This document shows positions 36,687-51,371 of a DNA stretch of 64,000 nt, in pieces (within the stretch, counting starts at the first letter, position 1; each line of letters begins with the position of its first letter). The notes under the pieces were generated by a model. That model ran no database searches, was not told where the DNA came from, and was given only the letters and a program-made list of their open reading frames with translations. The stretch is from Weissella koreensis KCTC 3621. GTDB taxonomy: Bacteria > Bacillota > Bacilli > Lactobacillales > Lactobacillaceae. The DNA is taken from the NCBI RefSeq assembly GCF_000277645.1, contig NZ_AKGG01000016.1, positions 124,001 to 188,000 on the forward strand, read 5' to 3'. The translations under genes were made by a program, and so were the position numbers.

Positions 36687-37964
36687 TTAAACTTCAGGCT
36701 TAATTATATCAGCACCAAAGTATGGGCGTAGAACGGTTGGAACTGTAACCGTTCCATCTGCATTTTGGTAATTTTCCAAAATGGCTGCTACAGCCCGGCC
36801 AACAGCTAATCCAGATCCATTCAAAGTATGGATATATTGAAGCTTACCATCATCATCTCGATATTGAATCTTAGCGCGACGTGCTTGGAATGCTTCAGTA
36901 TTTGAAATTGAAGAAATTTCACGATAAAGATTTTGTTCAGGCATCCAAACTTCTAAGTCATGCGTTTTGGCAGCTGAGAAGCCCATGTCTCCGGTTGACA
37001 GTGTCAAAACATGATATGGCAATTCCAACTTTCGAAGAATGTTTTCTGCATCTTTTGTCATTTCTTCCAATGCTTGATATGATTGCTCGGGTTTTGTGAA
37101 CTTAACCATTTCAACCTTGTTGAATTGGTGCATGCGAATTAAACCACGTGTATCTCGCCCTGCAGATCCAGCTTCTTGGCGGAAAGAAGGTGATAGTGCC
37201 GTTACTGAGATGGGTAACTTGTCTGCATCAATAACTTCTTCACGATAATAATTAGTCAAAGGTACTTCCGCAGTTGGAATTAAGGTCATGTCTGAATTAG
37301 TTCCAACACGGTAAGCATCGTCTTTAAATTTAGGATATTGACCAGTTCCATACATAGCATCATCTTTAACCATGTAAGGCGTAATCATTTCGGTATAACC
37401 TTCTTTTTGATGCTCATCTAGCATAAAGTTATAAATCGCCCGTTCAAGTCGGGCTCCTTGACCAACATAGTAAACAAACCGTGCCCCAGAAACCTTAGCT
37501 CCTCGTTCCCAATCTAAAATACCAAGGTCTTCCCCAATCTCATAGTGAGCCTTAGGTGTGAAATCAAATTGACGAACCTCACCCCATTTATACTCTTCAC
37601 GATTAGAATCTTCATTAGGTCCAACTGGAATGGTTGCCTCTGGCAAGTTAGGAAAGTGTAAAACCCGATCATTTAATTCAGACTCAATTGCAAGAATTTG
37701 ATCATCTAATTCTTTAATACTTTTTGAAACATGCTGCATTTCTGCAATTACGGCACTGGCATCTTCTTTAGCTCGCTTCTTTTGTCCAATTTCATCAGAA
37801 ACCTTGTTACGGCGTGCTTTCATCTCCTCAGATTGAACTAATAAGTCCCGGCGTTTCGTATCAGCAGCTAGATAGGCATCAACATCCTCAGCTGCAACTC
37901 CTCGACCTGCTAAGCGTTCCTTAGCTTCGTCTGCATTATTTCGTAAATATTTAATATCCAACAT
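36687..37964 (-). CDS. serS: Seryl-tRNA synthetase
   Basis: A 425-aa class II synthetase. The N-terminal coiled-coil arm (residues ~30-105, [17 protein letters not shown]) binds tRNA-Ser. Motif 2 is [20 protein letters not shown], and motif 3 lies near the C-terminus ([19 protein letters not shown]). It is 3 bp after the deoxynucleoside kinase gene, probably co-transcribed. No T-box leader is visible upstream. Confidence 0.96.
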   Translation of the reverse strand: MLDIKYLRNNADEAKERLAGRGVAAEDVDAYLAADTKRRDLLVQSEEMKARRNKVSDEIGQKKRAKEDASAVIAEMQHVSKSIKELDDQILAIESELNDRVLHFPNLPEATIPVGPNEDSNREEYKWGEVRQFDFTPKAHYEIGEDLGILDWERGAKVSGARFVYYVGQGARLERAIYNFMLDEHQKEGYTEMITPYMVKDDAMYGTGQYPKFKDDAYRVGTNSDMTLIPTAEVPLTNYYREEVIDADKLPISVTALSPSFRQEAGSAGRDTRGLIRMHQFNKVEMVKFTKPEQSYQALEEMTKDAENILRKLELPYHVLTLSTGDMGFSAAKTHDLEVWMPEQNLYREISSISNTEAFQARRAKIQYRDDDGKLQYIHTLNGSGLAVGRAVAAILENYQNADGTVTVPTVLRPYFGADIIKPEV

Positions 37965-37967
37965 ATC

Positions 37968-38618
37968 TTAATCCTCAACTTTTAATGTCTTAATTTCATT
38001 ATCAATGAGTTGGAAAACCTTTTCTAAATCATCTGGATGTTCAATAAAGTCCAAATTATCACCATCAATCATTAATTTTGGTGATGCTGAATATTGATCA
38101 AACCATTCTGTATAACGTTTTGTTAATTCTTGATAGTACTCATACAACGAAGGATCTTGATCAATTTGTTCAAATGAACGCCCTCTTTTTTGAATCCGAC
38201 TTAACATTGTTTCAAATGAAACTTTCACGTAGATCAATAGATCAGGATTTTTAATAACGGCATCTTCAGATTCATCAACTTGTTCCATCATATTATGTAA
38301 TAGATCTCGATAAATTTCAGCTTCTGTTTGAGTAGCCCGATCCAAATCGGCATTCAATTGAAATAGTAATTGGTCTTCAAAGATAGATCGATCAATGATA
38401 TTTAAATGCGATCCTTGAGCATCTTTAATGTTTTCTAGACGCTTATTTAAAAAATAATTTTGTAGCAAAAAACCATACTTCTGTGGATTTTCATAAAATA
38501 ATGGCAAAATTGGATTATCATCAACCGATTCATAATAAGCCTGTGAACCGAGATGTTCAGCCAAAAGCGTTGCCAGGCTGGTTTTACCCGCCCCAATAGT
38601 TCCTGATAATACAATCAT
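37968..38618 (-). CDS. Deoxynucleoside kinase (dAK/dGK type)
   Basis: A 216-aa salvage kinase phosphorylating deoxyadenosine or deoxyguanosine. The P-loop is LSGTIGAGKTSLA (residues 4-16). The DRS motif is in NIIDRSIFEDQLLF near residue 75, and the LID-region arginines are in RIQKRGRSFEQ. Lactobacilli carry related paired kinases; only one is here. Start ATG, RBS AGAGGATGAG. It leads the serS transcript. Confidence 0.88.
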   Translation of the reverse strand: MIVLSGTIGAGKTSLATLLAEHLGSQAYYESVDDNPILPLFYENPQKYGFLLQNYFLNKRLENIKDAQGSHLNIIDRSIFEDQLLFQLNADLDRATQTEAEIYRDLLHNMMEQVDESEDAVIKNPDLLIYVKVSFETMLSRIQKRGRSFEQIDQDPSLYEYYQELTKRYTEWFDQYSASPKLMIDGDNLDFIEHPDDLEKVFQLIDNEIKTLKVED

Positions 38619-38772
38619 AATTTAAGCTCATCCTCTACTTTTTTCTAACACTAATCTTACCAAAAAATAGCTCAATATGCGAATGCAAAACGATACATTT
38701 TTATAAAAACACTTACTTAAAAAATTTGTCCATTCCTATTAAATCAAGCGATCAACTGATATTTTTTTAGTC

Positions 38773-38809
38773 AAAAAAAGGCCAGAACAAAACGTTCTAA
38801 CCTTTTTTA
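38773..38809 (-). terminator. Terminator of the atp operon
   Basis: Stem built from AAAAAGG and AGAAC with matching GTTCT and CCTTTTTT, loop AAAAC, T-run on the minus strand. Located 94 bp past the atpC stop. Confidence 0.85.
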
Positions 38810-38902
38810 AAGGAATTCAAAAAATTATTTTTAAAACCCTTATTTTTAAAAATTGATAATTATAAATAATTCATAACTACCCATTTTTTCATCTGACTAG
38901 CG

Positions 38903-39319
38903 TTATTGCACTGAAGCAGCGTGGATTCTAGTGACTGCTCGACGCAAGGCTAATTGCGCGCGCTTCACTTCACGTTCATCTTCAGCTGATTGCAAAACGC
39001 GCTCAGCACGTTCACGGGCTGATTCAGCTCGGGCAACATCAATTTCAGCAGCACGTTCAGATGAATCTGCCACAATTGTCAGCATATTATCTGAAAATTC
39101 TGCAAATCCACCATTTACGGCCAAACGTTCACGTTTACCTGAATCATCATCCTTAACCCGAATCTCACTGATTTCCAATGAGGCAACAACTGGAACGTGA
39201 TTTGCCATGATACCTAGCTCACCACCGGTTGTGTGTAACACAACAAGTGTGGCGGTATCATATTCAAAGACCACGCCATTTGGTGTCACGATGGATACCT
39301 TAAAGCTGTGTTCATTCAT
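38903..39319 (-). CDS. atpC: F1Fo ATP synthase epsilon subunit
   Basis: A 138-aa regulatory subunit. The N-terminal beta-sandwich contains TTGGELGIMANHVPVVA near residue 29. The C-terminal helical hairpin (RAESARERAERVLQ onward) is the part that inhibits ATP hydrolysis in the family. Last gene of the atp operon, 12 bp after atpD. Confidence 0.96.
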   Translation of the reverse strand: MNEHSFKVSIVTPNGVVFEYDTATLVVLHTTGGELGIMANHVPVVASLEISEIRVKDDDSGKRERLAVNGGFAEFSDNMLTIVADSSERAAEIDVARAESARERAERVLQSAEDEREVKRAQLALRRAVTRIHAASVQ

Positions 39320-39331
39320 GGCAATACCCCA

Positions 39332-40777
<1,446 letters not shown>

Positions 40778-40780
40778 CTA

Positions 40781-41662
40781 CTATTCAAGGGCTGCCATTC
40801 CACCAGTAATTTCAGTAATTTCAGTCGTAATTGCACTCTGACGCGCACGATTAAATTGTAAGTCTAACTTATCAATAATATCCTTCGCATTATCAGTGGC
40901 TGAAGACATCGCTGTTGATGATGCCGCATGCTCGGCCGTTTTAGCATCTAAGATTGCTCCATAGATTAGGCTTTGTGCATATTGTGGCAAAATAACTTGC
41001 AAAATAGCTTCCGCTGATGGTTCCACGTCATATTCTGCGTGGTAGCCAGTTGATTCATTTGGATCAACCATGCCATCAGTTGATACTGGTAACATTTTTT
41101 CAGCTCGGAATTCATTTGAAATCCGAGTGACGAAGTGATTATAGACAACTGTTAACTCATCAAATACAGCATTGTCGTACATTTCGGTTACTGTTGACAC
41201 AATGTCGCGGATCCCATTAAAAGTGGGAACGTCCGCCACATTAGTATATTCATAAGCTAACTTGTAACCACGCTTTTTAAGAAAATCAGCACCATTACCT
41301 CCCACAACCAAAAACTCGATTTGTTCGGGCTTAAGATCACGTTCTTTAATGATTGACATCAATCCTTTTAGCAAGGTTGAGTTATAACCGCCAACTAAAC
41401 CACGATCAGACGTAATAACTAAGAAACCGACTTTCTTAATTTCACGTTGTTCCAGCAAAGTTCCTGCTGAATTAGCCAGATTAGCTTGCGCAATATGGGA
41501 AACCATATCATGTAAGCGATCAGAGTAATCATGATATGATCCACCCTGACGTTGAATTTGGCTTAATTTAGCTGTTGAAACCATTTGCATCGCTGATGTA
41601 ATTTGGCGCGTCTTTTTCGTTGAGGCAATACGGCGTTGAATGTCTTGCAAAGAAGCTGCCAT
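40781..41662 (-). CDS. atpG: F1Fo ATP synthase gamma subunit
   Basis: A 293-aa rotor shaft. The N-terminal helix [20 protein letters not shown] and the C-terminal helix [16 protein letters not shown] form the coiled coil; both are well conserved. [15 protein letters not shown] marks the central Rossmann-like domain. It lies 16 bp after atpA. Confidence 0.97.
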   Translation of the reverse strand: MAASLQDIQRRIASTKKTRQITSAMQMVSTAKLSQIQRQGGSYHDYSDRLHDMVSHIAQANLANSAGTLLEQREIKKVGFLVITSDRGLVGGYNSTLLKGLMSIIKERDLKPEQIEFLVVGGNGADFLKKRGYKLAYEYTNVADVPTFNGIRDIVSTVTEMYDNAVFDELTVVYNHFVTRISNEFRAEKMLPVSTDGMVDPNESTGYHAEYDVEPSAEAILQVILPQYAQSLIYGAILDAKTAEHAASSTAMSSATDNAKDIIDKLDLQFNRARQSAITTEITEITGGMAALE

Positions 41663-41678
41663 TTCGCCCCTCCTCTAC

Positions 41679-43217
<1,539 letters not shown>

Positions 43218-43253
43218 TTACGTTTGTGCAGTTGCACTGATATTATTTGATAA

Positions 43254-43796
43254 TTAATGGACGATACTTTGGCGAATAGCAGCTAACTTAGTTGCTAATG
43301 ACCCGTCCACAATTTGGTTGTTAGCAGAAATAATTACCCCACCTAATAATGAGGGATCAATCGTTTGTTCCAAGTCAACCGTCTTCGCACCAAAGCGCTT
43401 AACGATAACTTGCTTCAGACGATCAATCTGATCGGCATCCAACTCAACCACTGTCTTCACTTCAGCAGTCATATGACCAATTGAACGATAGACAAGGATT
43501 TGATATTCTTGCACAATCTGTGGTAATAAATCAAACCTTTGATAATCAAATGACATATTAACTAAATTAGTAACTAATTGTGAAGCAGGCTCTGTTAAAG
43601 TCTTTAAAACTTCTCGCTTAGCTGACTCATTAATGTTTTTAGCATTGATTACCTTTTCCAAATTAGGATTAGCTTGTAATACTTTAGTGAGTTCTTGCAA
43701 TTCAGCAAGTGTCTCAGTATCACTATTTTGGTCATGAGATAATTCGAACAAAGCAGTCGCATATCGTTGCGCGATAATCGCGTTTTTTAATGCCAT
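43254..43796 (-). CDS. atpH: F1Fo ATP synthase delta subunit
   Basis: A 180-aa peripheral-stalk protein linking F1 to the b subunits. The N-terminal helical domain begins IAQRYATALFELS, and the C-terminal family signature is IDPSLLGGVIISANNQIVDGS. Its start overlaps the atpF stop. Confidence 0.96.
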   Translation of the reverse strand: MALKNAIIAQRYATALFELSHDQNSDTETLAELQELTKVLQANPNLEKVINAKNINESAKREVLKTLTEPASQLVTNLVNMSFDYQRFDLLPQIVQEYQILVYRSIGHMTAEVKTVVELDADQIDRLKQVIVKRFGAKTVDLEQTIDPSLLGGVIISANNQIVDGSLATKLAAIRQSIVH

Positions 43797-44311
43797 TACT
43801 TTGCCTCTAACTCTCCGATGTAAGCATCAATTAATGCTTTTTGATCATCTAATTTCAGTTCTTTTTGGATAATTTTTTGTGCAATTGAAACTGATAATTC
43901 AGCAACATCATTCTTAACACTTGCCATTGCTTCAGTACGCTCTTGCGCAATTTCAGCATTTGCTTTGATCTTCAATGAACTAGCGTTTTCACGCGCTTCA
44001 TCTAGAATTTCATCGCTCCGCTTTGAAGCAGTGTCTTTAGCACTATTAATGATAGTTGTTGCTTGTGATTGTGTGGCTTGTAATTCTTCAGAACGTTGTG
44101 ACTTCAACTTTGCAGCTTCTGTCTTATCGTTTTCTGCAGAATCAAGGTCGTTAGCAATCTTATCAGCACGATCTTGCATCATCTTTGTTACAGGCTTCCA
44201 TGCAAATTTTCCTACAAAAAGTAGTAAAACAATGAAAGATAGTAGAACAAAGACCATATCACCCAAAGCCAACTGCTCACTGGCATTAACCAGTAAAATT
44301 CCATTTAACAT
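43796..44311 (-). CDS. atpF: F1Fo ATP synthase b subunit
   Basis: A 171-aa peripheral-stalk protein. A single N-terminal membrane helix (MVFVLLSFIVLLLFVGKFAW) is followed by a long charged coiled coil rich in Lys, Glu and Ala. ATG with GAGGAG RBS. It lies 33 bp after atpE and overlaps atpH by one base. Confidence 0.95.
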   Translation of the reverse strand: MLNGILLVNASEQLALGDMVFVLLSFIVLLLFVGKFAWKPVTKMMQDRADKIANDLDSAENDKTEAAKLKSQRSEELQATQSQATTIINSAKDTASKRSDEILDEARENASSLKIKANAEIAQERTEAMASVKNDVAELSVSIAQKIIQKELKLDDQKALIDAYIGELEAK

Positions 44312-44344
44312 GTGGTTGGCTCCTCTCTATTTTTGCCGCTAAAA

Positions 44345-44587
<243 letters not shown>

Positions 44588-44609
44588 TTAATAAAATAAA
44601 AAAAAATAT

Positions 44610-45326
44610 TTATTCAGCGATAGCATGTTCAGACGTATAGATCGACAACAATGTGACGAAGATAAAGGCCTGAATACCACCGATGAATAATGAGAACGCT
44701 TGCCAAATCATTGACAAGATAAATGCAGGAACTATAGTGAGTCCCAGGTGGGATGGATTACCAAAATTAGTAATCAACATCAAGAGCATTTCACCGGCCA
44801 TGATATTACCATATAAACGTAATGCCAAAGTCAAATAATTAGTGAATTGCTCGAAAATATTAATTGGGAGCAATGCCGGCATTGGGCTCAAGAAAGTTGT
44901 TTTAAAGTAACCCTTGAAGCCTAGCTTATTTACTCCGACAAAGTTTGCTAAGCCAATAACAAGCAATGCCAATCCCATCGTAACAATTGGGTTCGCAGTT
45001 GGAGACTTCACATACGTGACATCACCAAAGGCAACCTGAATTGCTAGACCCATTTCGTTTGAAATCAAAATAAATAAGAATAGCGTAAACGCTATTAATT
45101 TAAGTTCATTTCCAATTGAACGGGGCAAAGAACTGTCCACAATTCCATTTGTAAAGTCAATCATCCATTCAAGCACATTTTGCTTCTTACCTGGCTTCAT
45201 TGTCAAACGTCTTGACAAAAAGAAGACAAGGAAGAATACCAAAAGTGCCGCAATCACAGTTGAAATTACAACAGGCCAATCAAAAGTTAAGCCCAGCATT
45301 TGAAATGTGGTAGACTTTTCGTCCAA
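44610..45326 (-). CDS. atpB: F1Fo ATP synthase a subunit
   Basis: A 238-aa channel subunit with about six membrane helices. The essential arginine is in the LALRLYGNIMAGEMLL segment of the penultimate helices. I set the start at a TTG (45324-45326) six bases after a perfect GAGGTG RBS. This gives family length, while the frame open to 45377 has no RBS. First gene of the operon; no atpI is present. Confidence 0.93.
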   Translation of the reverse strand: MDEKSTTFQMLGLTFDWPVVISTVIAALLVFFLVFFLSRRLTMKPGKKQNVLEWMIDFTNGIVDSSLPRSIGNELKLIAFTLFLFILISNEMGLAIQVAFGDVTYVKSPTANPIVTMGLALLVIGLANFVGVNKLGFKGYFKTTFLSPMPALLPINIFEQFTNYLTLALRLYGNIMAGEMLLMLITNFGNPSHLGLTIVPAFILSMIWQAFSLFIGGIQAFIFVTLLSIYTSEHAIAE

Positions 45327-45404
45327 AAAACTCACCTCTTTCCTTTCATAATTTTTTCGGTTACTGCAGGGGAGCAATTACCGTTTTTAGTATTTACCAA
45401 TCCT

Positions 45405-45432
45405 ATTTTACTCCATTCAAACCATTTTTCAA
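45405..45432 (-). promoter_or_regulatory. Promoter of the atp operon
   Basis: -35 TTGAAA (45427-45432), 16-bp spacer, -10 TAAAAT (45405-45410), about 70 nt upstream of the atpB start. Confidence 0.7.
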
Positions 45433-45597
45433 CGGAAAATAACATCAATTTTTTGTTAATTTTTGAATTACTTTCCTATGTTGTCTAATAATTTCACTTT
45501 TTACCAACTTAAACCCTCGTATCACTCTCTTTTGACATAACATATATAATTTTTATTCAGATTCATAGTATGTGCTTATTTTAATTAAATGGAAATT

Positions 45598-45637
45598 AAA
45601 AGGACCTGAATAGCTTTTTAGCTACTCAGATCCTTAG
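45598..45637 (-). terminator. Terminator after upp
   Basis: Long hairpin with AAGGAcCTGA-type arms, an inner TAGC/GCTA stem and T-rich tail on the minus strand. It separates upp from the atp promoter. Confidence 0.8.
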
Positions 45638-45666
45638 ATTAAATTCATAATAAATGCAAATTCGAA

Positions 45667-46296
45667 TTAACGAGTTCCAAATAAACGGTCACCCGCATCA
45701 CCCAAACCAGGTACAATATAACCTTCTTCGTTTAGCTCATCATCAAGACCAGCTGTGAAAATATCAACGTCTGGATGTGCAGCTTGTACATTCTCTACAC
45801 CAATAGGGGCTGAAACAATCGTAATCAACTTAATTGTTTTTGCTCCACGCTTCTTCAAAGCATCAATAGCCATGATGGCTGAACCACCAGTTGCTAACAT
45901 TGGATCAACTACTAAAACTTCACGTTGATCAATATCTTCTGGCAACTTCACAAAATATTCAACGGGTTCCAATGACTTTTCATCACGATACATTCCAATA
46001 TGACCAATTCGGGCAGCTGGAATTAACTTCATAATTCCATCCACCATTCCTAAACCGGCTCGTAAAATTGGAACAATTGCTAATTTTTTACCAGCTAATG
46101 TTTTCTTCGTTGTTTTTGCAACCGGAGTTTCAACTTCTACATCCATTGTTGGTAGATCACGTGTCACTTCGTATGCCATTAATGATGCAATTTCATCGAC
46201 AATTTCACGAAATTCTTTAGTCCCAACTCGCTTATCACGAATAATTGTCAACTTGTGTTGAATTAAAGGATGATCAAATACAGTTAATTTACTCAT
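45667..46296 (-). CDS. upp: Uracil phosphoribosyltransferase
   Basis: A 209-aa salvage enzyme turning uracil and PRPP into UMP. The PRPP-binding motif is [13 protein letters not shown] near residue 128, and the uracil-binding tail is [19 protein letters not shown]. Downstream of glyA by 79 bp, as in many relatives. Confidence 0.97.
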   Translation of the reverse strand: MSKLTVFDHPLIQHKLTIIRDKRVGTKEFREIVDEIASLMAYEVTRDLPTMDVEVETPVAKTTKKTLAGKKLAIVPILRAGLGMVDGIMKLIPAARIGHIGMYRDEKSLEPVEYFVKLPEDIDQREVLVVDPMLATGGSAIMAIDALKKRGAKTIKLITIVSAPIGVENVQAAHPDVDIFTAGLDDELNEEGYIVPGLGDAGDRLFGTR

Positions 46297-46375
46297 TGCT
46301 GGCCTCTTTTTCTCTTTTAAATTATTAATTTTTATTATTAACCATTATAAACAATCTGATCACATTTTGGGATAA

Positions 46376-47623
46376 TTAATTTGCATATTCAATTTGGTCA
46401 AGTGGGAAACGGGCAGTTAAGTCCCTCACACTCTTAGCTACCTCAGCTAAATTACCTTCATCATGTGGATTTGAAAAAACTTGTAAAATTAATTGGGCTA
46501 CTTGTTTGACCTCAGATTCTTTAAATCCGCGTGTCGTAATAGCAGGTGTCCCAATCCGAATTCCAGATGTAATAAATGGGCTACGAGGTTCATTGGGAAT
46601 GGCCTCCTTATTCACTGTAATTGCTACAGAATCTAGAATATTTTGTGCTTCTTTACCACTTAATCCACTAGCCGTTAAATCAAGATTGAACAAATGATTA
46701 TCTGTTCCCCCTGACACAACCCGAACTAGGTCAGACGTCTTAAAGACCTCCACCATTGCTTTTGCATTTTTTACTATCTGTTGTCCATATTGTTTAAAAC
46801 TAGGTTGCATGTCTTCATAGAAAGCAACCGCCTTACCAGCAATCACGTGTTCAAGTGGACCACCCTGCGTTCCTGGGAAAATCGCTGAATTCAACTTTTT
46901 CCCTAACTCAGCTTTGGCTAGAATCATCCCACCACGTGGTCCCCGCAAAGTTTTATGCGTTGTTGTTGTTACAACATCTGCAATTCCAACTGGACTAGGA
47001 TGGACCCCTGCGGCAATTAGACCAGCAATGTGCGCCATATCAACCATCAAATAGGCTCCAACTGAATCTGCAATGGCACGGAAACGATCAAAATCAATAA
47101 ACCGTGAGTACGCTGAAGCTCCTGTGACAATTAATTTTGGTTTAAATTCATGGGCCAATTGCTCAACTTGATCATAGTCAATTAATTCATTTTCATCCAA
47201 TCCATAAGCGTGAAAATGATAAGTCTTACCTGAAAAATTAACGCTAGAACCATGTGTTAAGTGTCCACCCTCATTCAAACCTAACCCAAGCACATGATCA
47301 CCATGTTCTAAAAGAGCCATATAAACTCCAGCATTTGCTTGTGAACCAGAGTGTGGTTGCACATTAGCATATTCAGCACCAAATAATTCTTTGGCACGAT
47401 CGATCGCTAATTGCTCAACTTGATCAATATATTCGGTCCCCCCATAATAACGTTTTCCAGGGTATCCTTCCGCATATTTATTCGTCAAAACACTTCCCTG
47501 GGCAGCTTTAACCCCAGCAGATACAATATTTTCAGAAGCAATTAATTCAATGTTATGCTCCTGTCGAGCTTCTTCGCGGTCCATTGCCGCCCACAGTTCC
47601 GGATCAAATTCACGATAATTCAT
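46376..47623 (-). CDS. glyA: Serine hydroxymethyltransferase
   Basis: A 415-aa PLP enzyme interconverting serine and glycine with tetrahydrofolate. The PLP lysine lies in [16 protein letters not shown] near residue 225. [10 protein letters not shown] at the N-terminus and [12 protein letters not shown] are further hallmarks. I chose the ATG at 47621-47623 (AAGGAG RBS); the reading further upstream is unsupported. Confidence 0.96.
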   Translation of the reverse strand: MNYREFDPELWAAMDREEARQEHNIELIASENIVSAGVKAAQGSVLTNKYAEGYPGKRYYGGTEYIDQVEQLAIDRAKELFGAEYANVQPHSGSQANAGVYMALLEHGDHVLGLGLNEGGHLTHGSSVNFSGKTYHFHAYGLDENELIDYDQVEQLAHEFKPKLIVTGASAYSRFIDFDRFRAIADSVGAYLMVDMAHIAGLIAAGVHPSPVGIADVVTTTTHKTLRGPRGGMILAKAELGKKLNSAIFPGTQGGPLEHVIAGKAVAFYEDMQPSFKQYGQQIVKNAKAMVEVFKTSDLVRVVSGGTDNHLFNLDLTASGLSGKEAQNILDSVAITVNKEAIPNEPRSPFITSGIRIGTPAITTRGFKESEVKQVAQLILQVFSNPHDEGNLAEVAKSVRDLTARFPLDQIEYAN

Positions 47624-47669
47624 ATGCATTCTCCTTGGCAAGTGCTGACTACCGATTTGAAAGATTAAT

Positions 47670-48701
47670 TTAAAAATCCATCATCTCTTGTGCGTCAAAA
47701 TATTGTTGTCCTGAAGCCTTTGCAAGGCGGTTATTATACGCCGCATTTTCTGGCTGAAGTGGCATTTCTGCTACTAAAATCATTTTAACATTCTTTTGGT
47801 CATCAAAGTTTCTTAATCCAGCAAACAATTTAGCAGCCGCAGTCGTCCCATCTGGACCCAAAGGCCAGACAAAATCCATTCCTGCTAAATGATGGGCTTC
47901 AATCATTTGATCTGATAACATTAAACCTACTGGTTCTAGTTGACTTTGAGCCCAAATAATTGCTTTCGTCCAATCTGCCTCTTTCACCATATAAACAGTT
48001 TTATCTGGTGCATAATGCCGGTACTTCATCCCCGGTGCTTTTGGTGCTTCGTCAGCTGAAACATGGTGTTCACTAGTATCAACGGATTCACCTAAAATCG
48101 CCTCAATTTGCTCCGCCGTAATCTTACCTGGCCGCAAAATCGCTGCCTGTGGAGTTGAAAGATCGATTACGGTTGACTCAACTCCAATCTTAGTTGCCCC
48201 ATCATCAAGCACTCCCGCAATTTTACCGTGTAAATCATGATAAACATGATTTGCGATTGTAGGGCTAGGCTTCCCTGACGTATTAGCAGATGGGCCGACC
48301 AACGGTGATCCAACTTGATCAATTAAAGCACGTGTTAAGTCGTTATCAGGCATTCGTGAAGCTACTGTCTGTAGTCCACCGGTAACCAACGCAGATAATT
48401 TTCCTACTTGAATAGGTAAAATAATTGTAAGCGGTCCTGGCCAAAAGGTATCCATCAGTTTTTGCGCCCGTGCATCGACTTGGGCATATGTCTGTACCGT
48501 CTCAGGACGAGAAACATGAACAATGAGTGGATTATCTGACGGACGTCCTTTAGCCGCATAAACCTTACTTACGGCTTTTTCATTAAAAGCATCGGCTCCT
48601 AATCCATAGACCGTCTCAGTTGGAAATGAAACCAACTGACCTTTTTGCAAAGCTTTAACTGCTGGTTCTAGCTCTGTATTTTTCCATATTTTTGTTTCCA
48701 T
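47670..48701 (-). CDS. tsaC: Threonylcarbamoyl-AMP synthase (Sua5/YwlC type)
   Basis: A 343-aa two-domain Sua5-type enzyme making threonylcarbamoyl-AMP from threonine, bicarbonate and ATP, the substrate for TsaD. The YrdC domain (residues ~15-200) shows [27 protein letters not shown] and [11 protein letters not shown]. The linker [15 protein letters not shown] motif ([13 protein letters not shown]) leads into the Sua5 C-terminal domain. Start taken as the second of two close ATGs (better spacing from AGAAGG). Confidence 0.93.
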   Translation of the reverse strand: METKIWKNTELEPAVKALQKGQLVSFPTETVYGLGADAFNEKAVSKVYAAKGRPSDNPLIVHVSRPETVQTYAQVDARAQKLMDTFWPGPLTIILPIQVGKLSALVTGGLQTVASRMPDNDLTRALIDQVGSPLVGPSANTSGKPSPTIANHVYHDLHGKIAGVLDDGATKIGVESTVIDLSTPQAAILRPGKITAEQIEAILGESVDTSEHHVSADEAPKAPGMKYRHYAPDKTVYMVKEADWTKAIIWAQSQLEPVGLMLSDQMIEAHHLAGMDFVWPLGPDGTTAAAKLFAGLRNFDDQKNVKMILVAEMPLQPENAAYNNRLAKASGQQYFDAQEMMDF

Positions 48702-48815
48702 ACTCATTTGCCTTCTTACTTTTAATATTTAAAATAATTGAATTTAAACATAACAAATTGAATTTAAACCCTTAACCTGGTCAATCCAATCCTAATTTTC
48801 AATCTAAACACTAGT

Positions 48816-49679
48816 TTAATTTGTCCGCTTAACCTTGATCATTCGATCATGTCCGCTTAAGTCAGGCCTCAATTCTACAACTACGTCTGGCAAAGTCTTA
48901 AATAAAGCAACTAATGCTGGCCCTTGTAAATATCCAATTTCAAAATAAGCACTACCTTTGGGTGTCAGATAATCCAATAATGATTGGGCCATTCTTTTAT
49001 ACAAAGCTAATCCTTCATCAGCGGCAAATAAAGCAAGATCTGGTTCATACATCAATACAGAATCATCCATTACAAATTTCTCTTGTTCTGCAATATAAGG
49101 CGGATTTGAAACAATGACATCAAACTGATGTTCAGGAACAAATTGATCCAATAAGTCACTCTCTACTAATGAAACATCCACATTTTGCTGTACTTGATTA
49201 TCTTTAGCCACACTGAGCGCATCTTTTGAAATATCACTGGCTGTGACTGTCCAATTCGGACGTTCCGCTTTTAGTGTAATAGCAATTGCTCCGGAACCAG
49301 TTCCAATATCTAAAATATTTAAAAAATTTGCTGTTTCATCTTTTAAAATCCAATCAACTAATTCTTCGGTTTCAGGACGTGGTATTAATACCCGCCGGTC
49401 AACCTTAAATTCACGCCCATAAAAAGGCGCATGTCCAAGTGCATACTGCACCGGTTGTCCGCCCTTAATTGCTCTCACAGCTACCATAAACCGAATTCTT
49501 TTTTCATCTTCGATAACAGTATTCAAATTATTCTGTAACTGTCCATAATTCCAATTCATCATTCCAGTTAGCAAATAATCAATCTGCGCCATCCGTTCCG
49601 TTTTGTCTTGGATGTATGGTTCTAGTTGCCAATCGCCCCATTCTCTTAACGCTTCAAAGGTCATTTCTAATTCAAACAT
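48816..49679 (-). CDS. prmC: Peptide chain release factor N5-glutamine methyltransferase
   Basis: A 287-aa enzyme that methylates the GGQ glutamine of release factors. The SAM-binding motif is ILDIGTGSGAIAI near residue 125, and the catalytic NPPY is in VIVSNPPYIAEQE. It begins one base after the prfA stop, matching its substrate's gene. RBS is weak, suggesting coupling to prfA. Confidence 0.95.
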   Translation of the reverse strand: MFELEMTFEALREWGDWQLEPYIQDKTERMAQIDYLLTGMMNWNYGQLQNNLNTVIEDEKRIRFMVAVRAIKGGQPVQYALGHAPFYGREFKVDRRVLIPRPETEELVDWILKDETANFLNILDIGTGSGAIAITLKAERPNWTVTASDISKDALSVAKDNQVQQNVDVSLVESDLLDQFVPEHQFDVIVSNPPYIAEQEKFVMDDSVLMYEPDLALFAADEGLALYKRMAQSLLDYLTPKGSAYFEIGYLQGPALVALFKTLPDVVVELRPDLSGHDRMIKVKRTN

Positions 49680-49680
49680 A

Positions 49681-50760
49681 TTAATTCTTCAATTCTTCTA
49701 ATTTGGCAGCTTGGTCTGCAATAACCAATGCATCAATCACATCTTCTAATTCACCGTTCATGATCCGGTCTAACTTATTCAAAGACAAACCAATTCGATG
49801 ATCAGTCACCCGATTTTGAGGATAATTATAAGTCCGAATTCGTTCAGAACGATCACCGGTTCCCACAGCTGTTTTACGCATTTCAGAATATTCCGCCTCA
49901 TTTTGTGAAGCATAGAAGTTATAAACACGAGTTTTCAAAATTTCCATCGCCTTAGCTCGGTTTTGTTGCTGTGAACGTTCATCTTGCATGGCCACAACAA
50001 CTCCTGTTGGCAAATGGGTCATTCGAACAGCTGATGAGGTCTTATTAATGTGTTGACCTCCCGCCCCAGAAGAACGGTAAACATCAACTCGCAAATCTTT
50101 ATCTTCAATTTTTATGTCAACATCTTCATATTCTGGCATCACACCGACTGTTGCTGTTGATGTATGCACTCGACCAGCTGATTCAGTTTCGGGAACCCGT
50201 TGAACTCGATGTGCACCATTTTCAAATTTTAACTTTGAATAAACATTGTCTCCCTGAATCATCAATACTAATTCTTTATATCCACCAATTTCAGTCCGAT
50301 TCTCATCAATAATTTGAATCTTCCATCCTTGTTTTTCAGCATAACGAGAATACATTTCATACAAATTACCAGCAAACAAAGCGGCTTCATCACCACCAGC
50401 TGCCCCATGAATTTCCATGATAATATTCTTTTCATCATTGGGATCTTTTGGCAATAACATAATTTTCAACTGATCTTCAAAATCAGTTTTTTGACTAGTT
50501 AATTCCTTGATCTCTTCCTTGGTTAATTCTTCCATTTCGGGATCAAGTTTTTCTTTCAACATTTCTTTATCTTCTTCTAAATTCGTTACCACTGCTTGAT
50601 AACGTTTGAAGGTATCAACCGTTTCACGTAATGAACCCTCTTCTTTTGAGAGTTCCATAAAACGTTTAGTATCCCCGATTACCTCCGGATCACTGAGCAT
50701 TTCGCTCACTTCTTCATAGCGATCCACAAGGGTTTGTACTTTTTCAAAAATTTCATCCAT
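49681..50760 (-). CDS. prfA: Peptide chain release factor 1
   Basis: A 359-aa RF1. The GGQ loop is [17 protein letters not shown] near residues 228-244. The stop-codon recognition motif of RF1 (PxT type) is in the [15 protein letters not shown] region. It lies 5 bp after tdk and just before prmC. Confidence 0.97.
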   Translation of the reverse strand: MDEIFEKVQTLVDRYEEVSEMLSDPEVIGDTKRFMELSKEEGSLRETVDTFKRYQAVVTNLEEDKEMLKEKLDPEMEELTKEEIKELTSQKTDFEDQLKIMLLPKDPNDEKNIIMEIHGAAGGDEAALFAGNLYEMYSRYAEKQGWKIQIIDENRTEIGGYKELVLMIQGDNVYSKLKFENGAHRVQRVPETESAGRVHTSTATVGVMPEYEDVDIKIEDKDLRVDVYRSSGAGGQHINKTSSAVRMTHLPTGVVVAMQDERSQQQNRAKAMEILKTRVYNFYASQNEAEYSEMRKTAVGTGDRSERIRTYNYPQNRVTDHRIGLSLNKLDRIMNGELEDVIDALVIADQAAKLEELKN

Positions 50761-50765
50761 CCGTC

Positions 50766-51371
50766 TTATTCCCCTTTTACAGCATTAGTATGTTTTTTGA
50801 TCATTGCCAAATCTGGATTTTGATAATGGCGGCGGCAAACCGGCATATAGGCTTCATCGCCCCCAATTTGAATTTGTGCCCCTGAATACACGGGGTGACC
50901 ATTGGCAATTCGCAAATTCATAATTGCCTTACGGGTACAAAATGAACATAATGTTTTCATTTCTTCAATTTTATCCGCATAGATCAGCAAAGCTTCAGAC
51001 CCCGGAAACAATTGATTAAAAGCATCTTGTTTTAATCCAAATGTCAAAACAGGAACATCTAATTCATCCACAATTCGAGTTAATTGTAAAACTTGTTCTC
51101 GGGTTAAAAATTGAGCTTCATCAATTAAGACAGCTGAAAATTCTTCCGTTGATTCTAAAATGGTGAATATATCATCCTCGGCCTGAATTGCCCTAGCTTC
51201 TCTTTGCAAGCCAATTCGAGACGCAATCGAACCAATTTCGGTGCGATCATCCAAGGCATTCGTTAAGAGTAGTACTTTACGTCCTTGACTCTCATAATTA
51301 TGGGCTACTTTTAGTATTTCAATACTTTTACCGCTTGCCATTGCACCATAACGAAAAAATAATTGTGCCAT
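50766..51371 (-). CDS. tdk: Thymidine kinase
   Basis: A 201-aa type II thymidine kinase. The P-loop is [14 protein letters not shown] at the N-terminus, the DEAQFL motif is near residue 90, and the C-terminal zinc ribbon has CSFC and CRRH. I set the start at the ATG 51369-51371, eight bases after AGGGG, rather than the GTG at 51380. It leads the tdk-prfA-prmC-tsaC-glyA-upp group. Confidence 0.94.
   Translation of the reverse strand: MAQLFFRYGAMASGKSIEILKVAHNYESQGRKVLLLTNALDDRTEIGSIASRIGLQREARAIQAEDDIFTILESTEEFSAVLIDEAQFLTREQVLQLTRIVDELDVPVLTFGLKQDAFNQLFPGSEALLIYADKIEEMKTLCSFCTRKAIMNLRIANGHPVYSGAQIQIGGDEAYMPVCRRHYQNPDLAMIKKHTNAVKGE

Noticed and set aside
38619..38772. T-box leader for serS/deoxynucleoside kinase
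   Set aside because: No T-box sequence or antiterminator could be seen, and the gap is too short for a typical serine T-box.
45532..45550. Perfect TTGACA followed by TATAAT on the plus strand
   Set aside because: Only 7 bp separate them, no plus-strand gene follows, and the region is the 3' side of upp.
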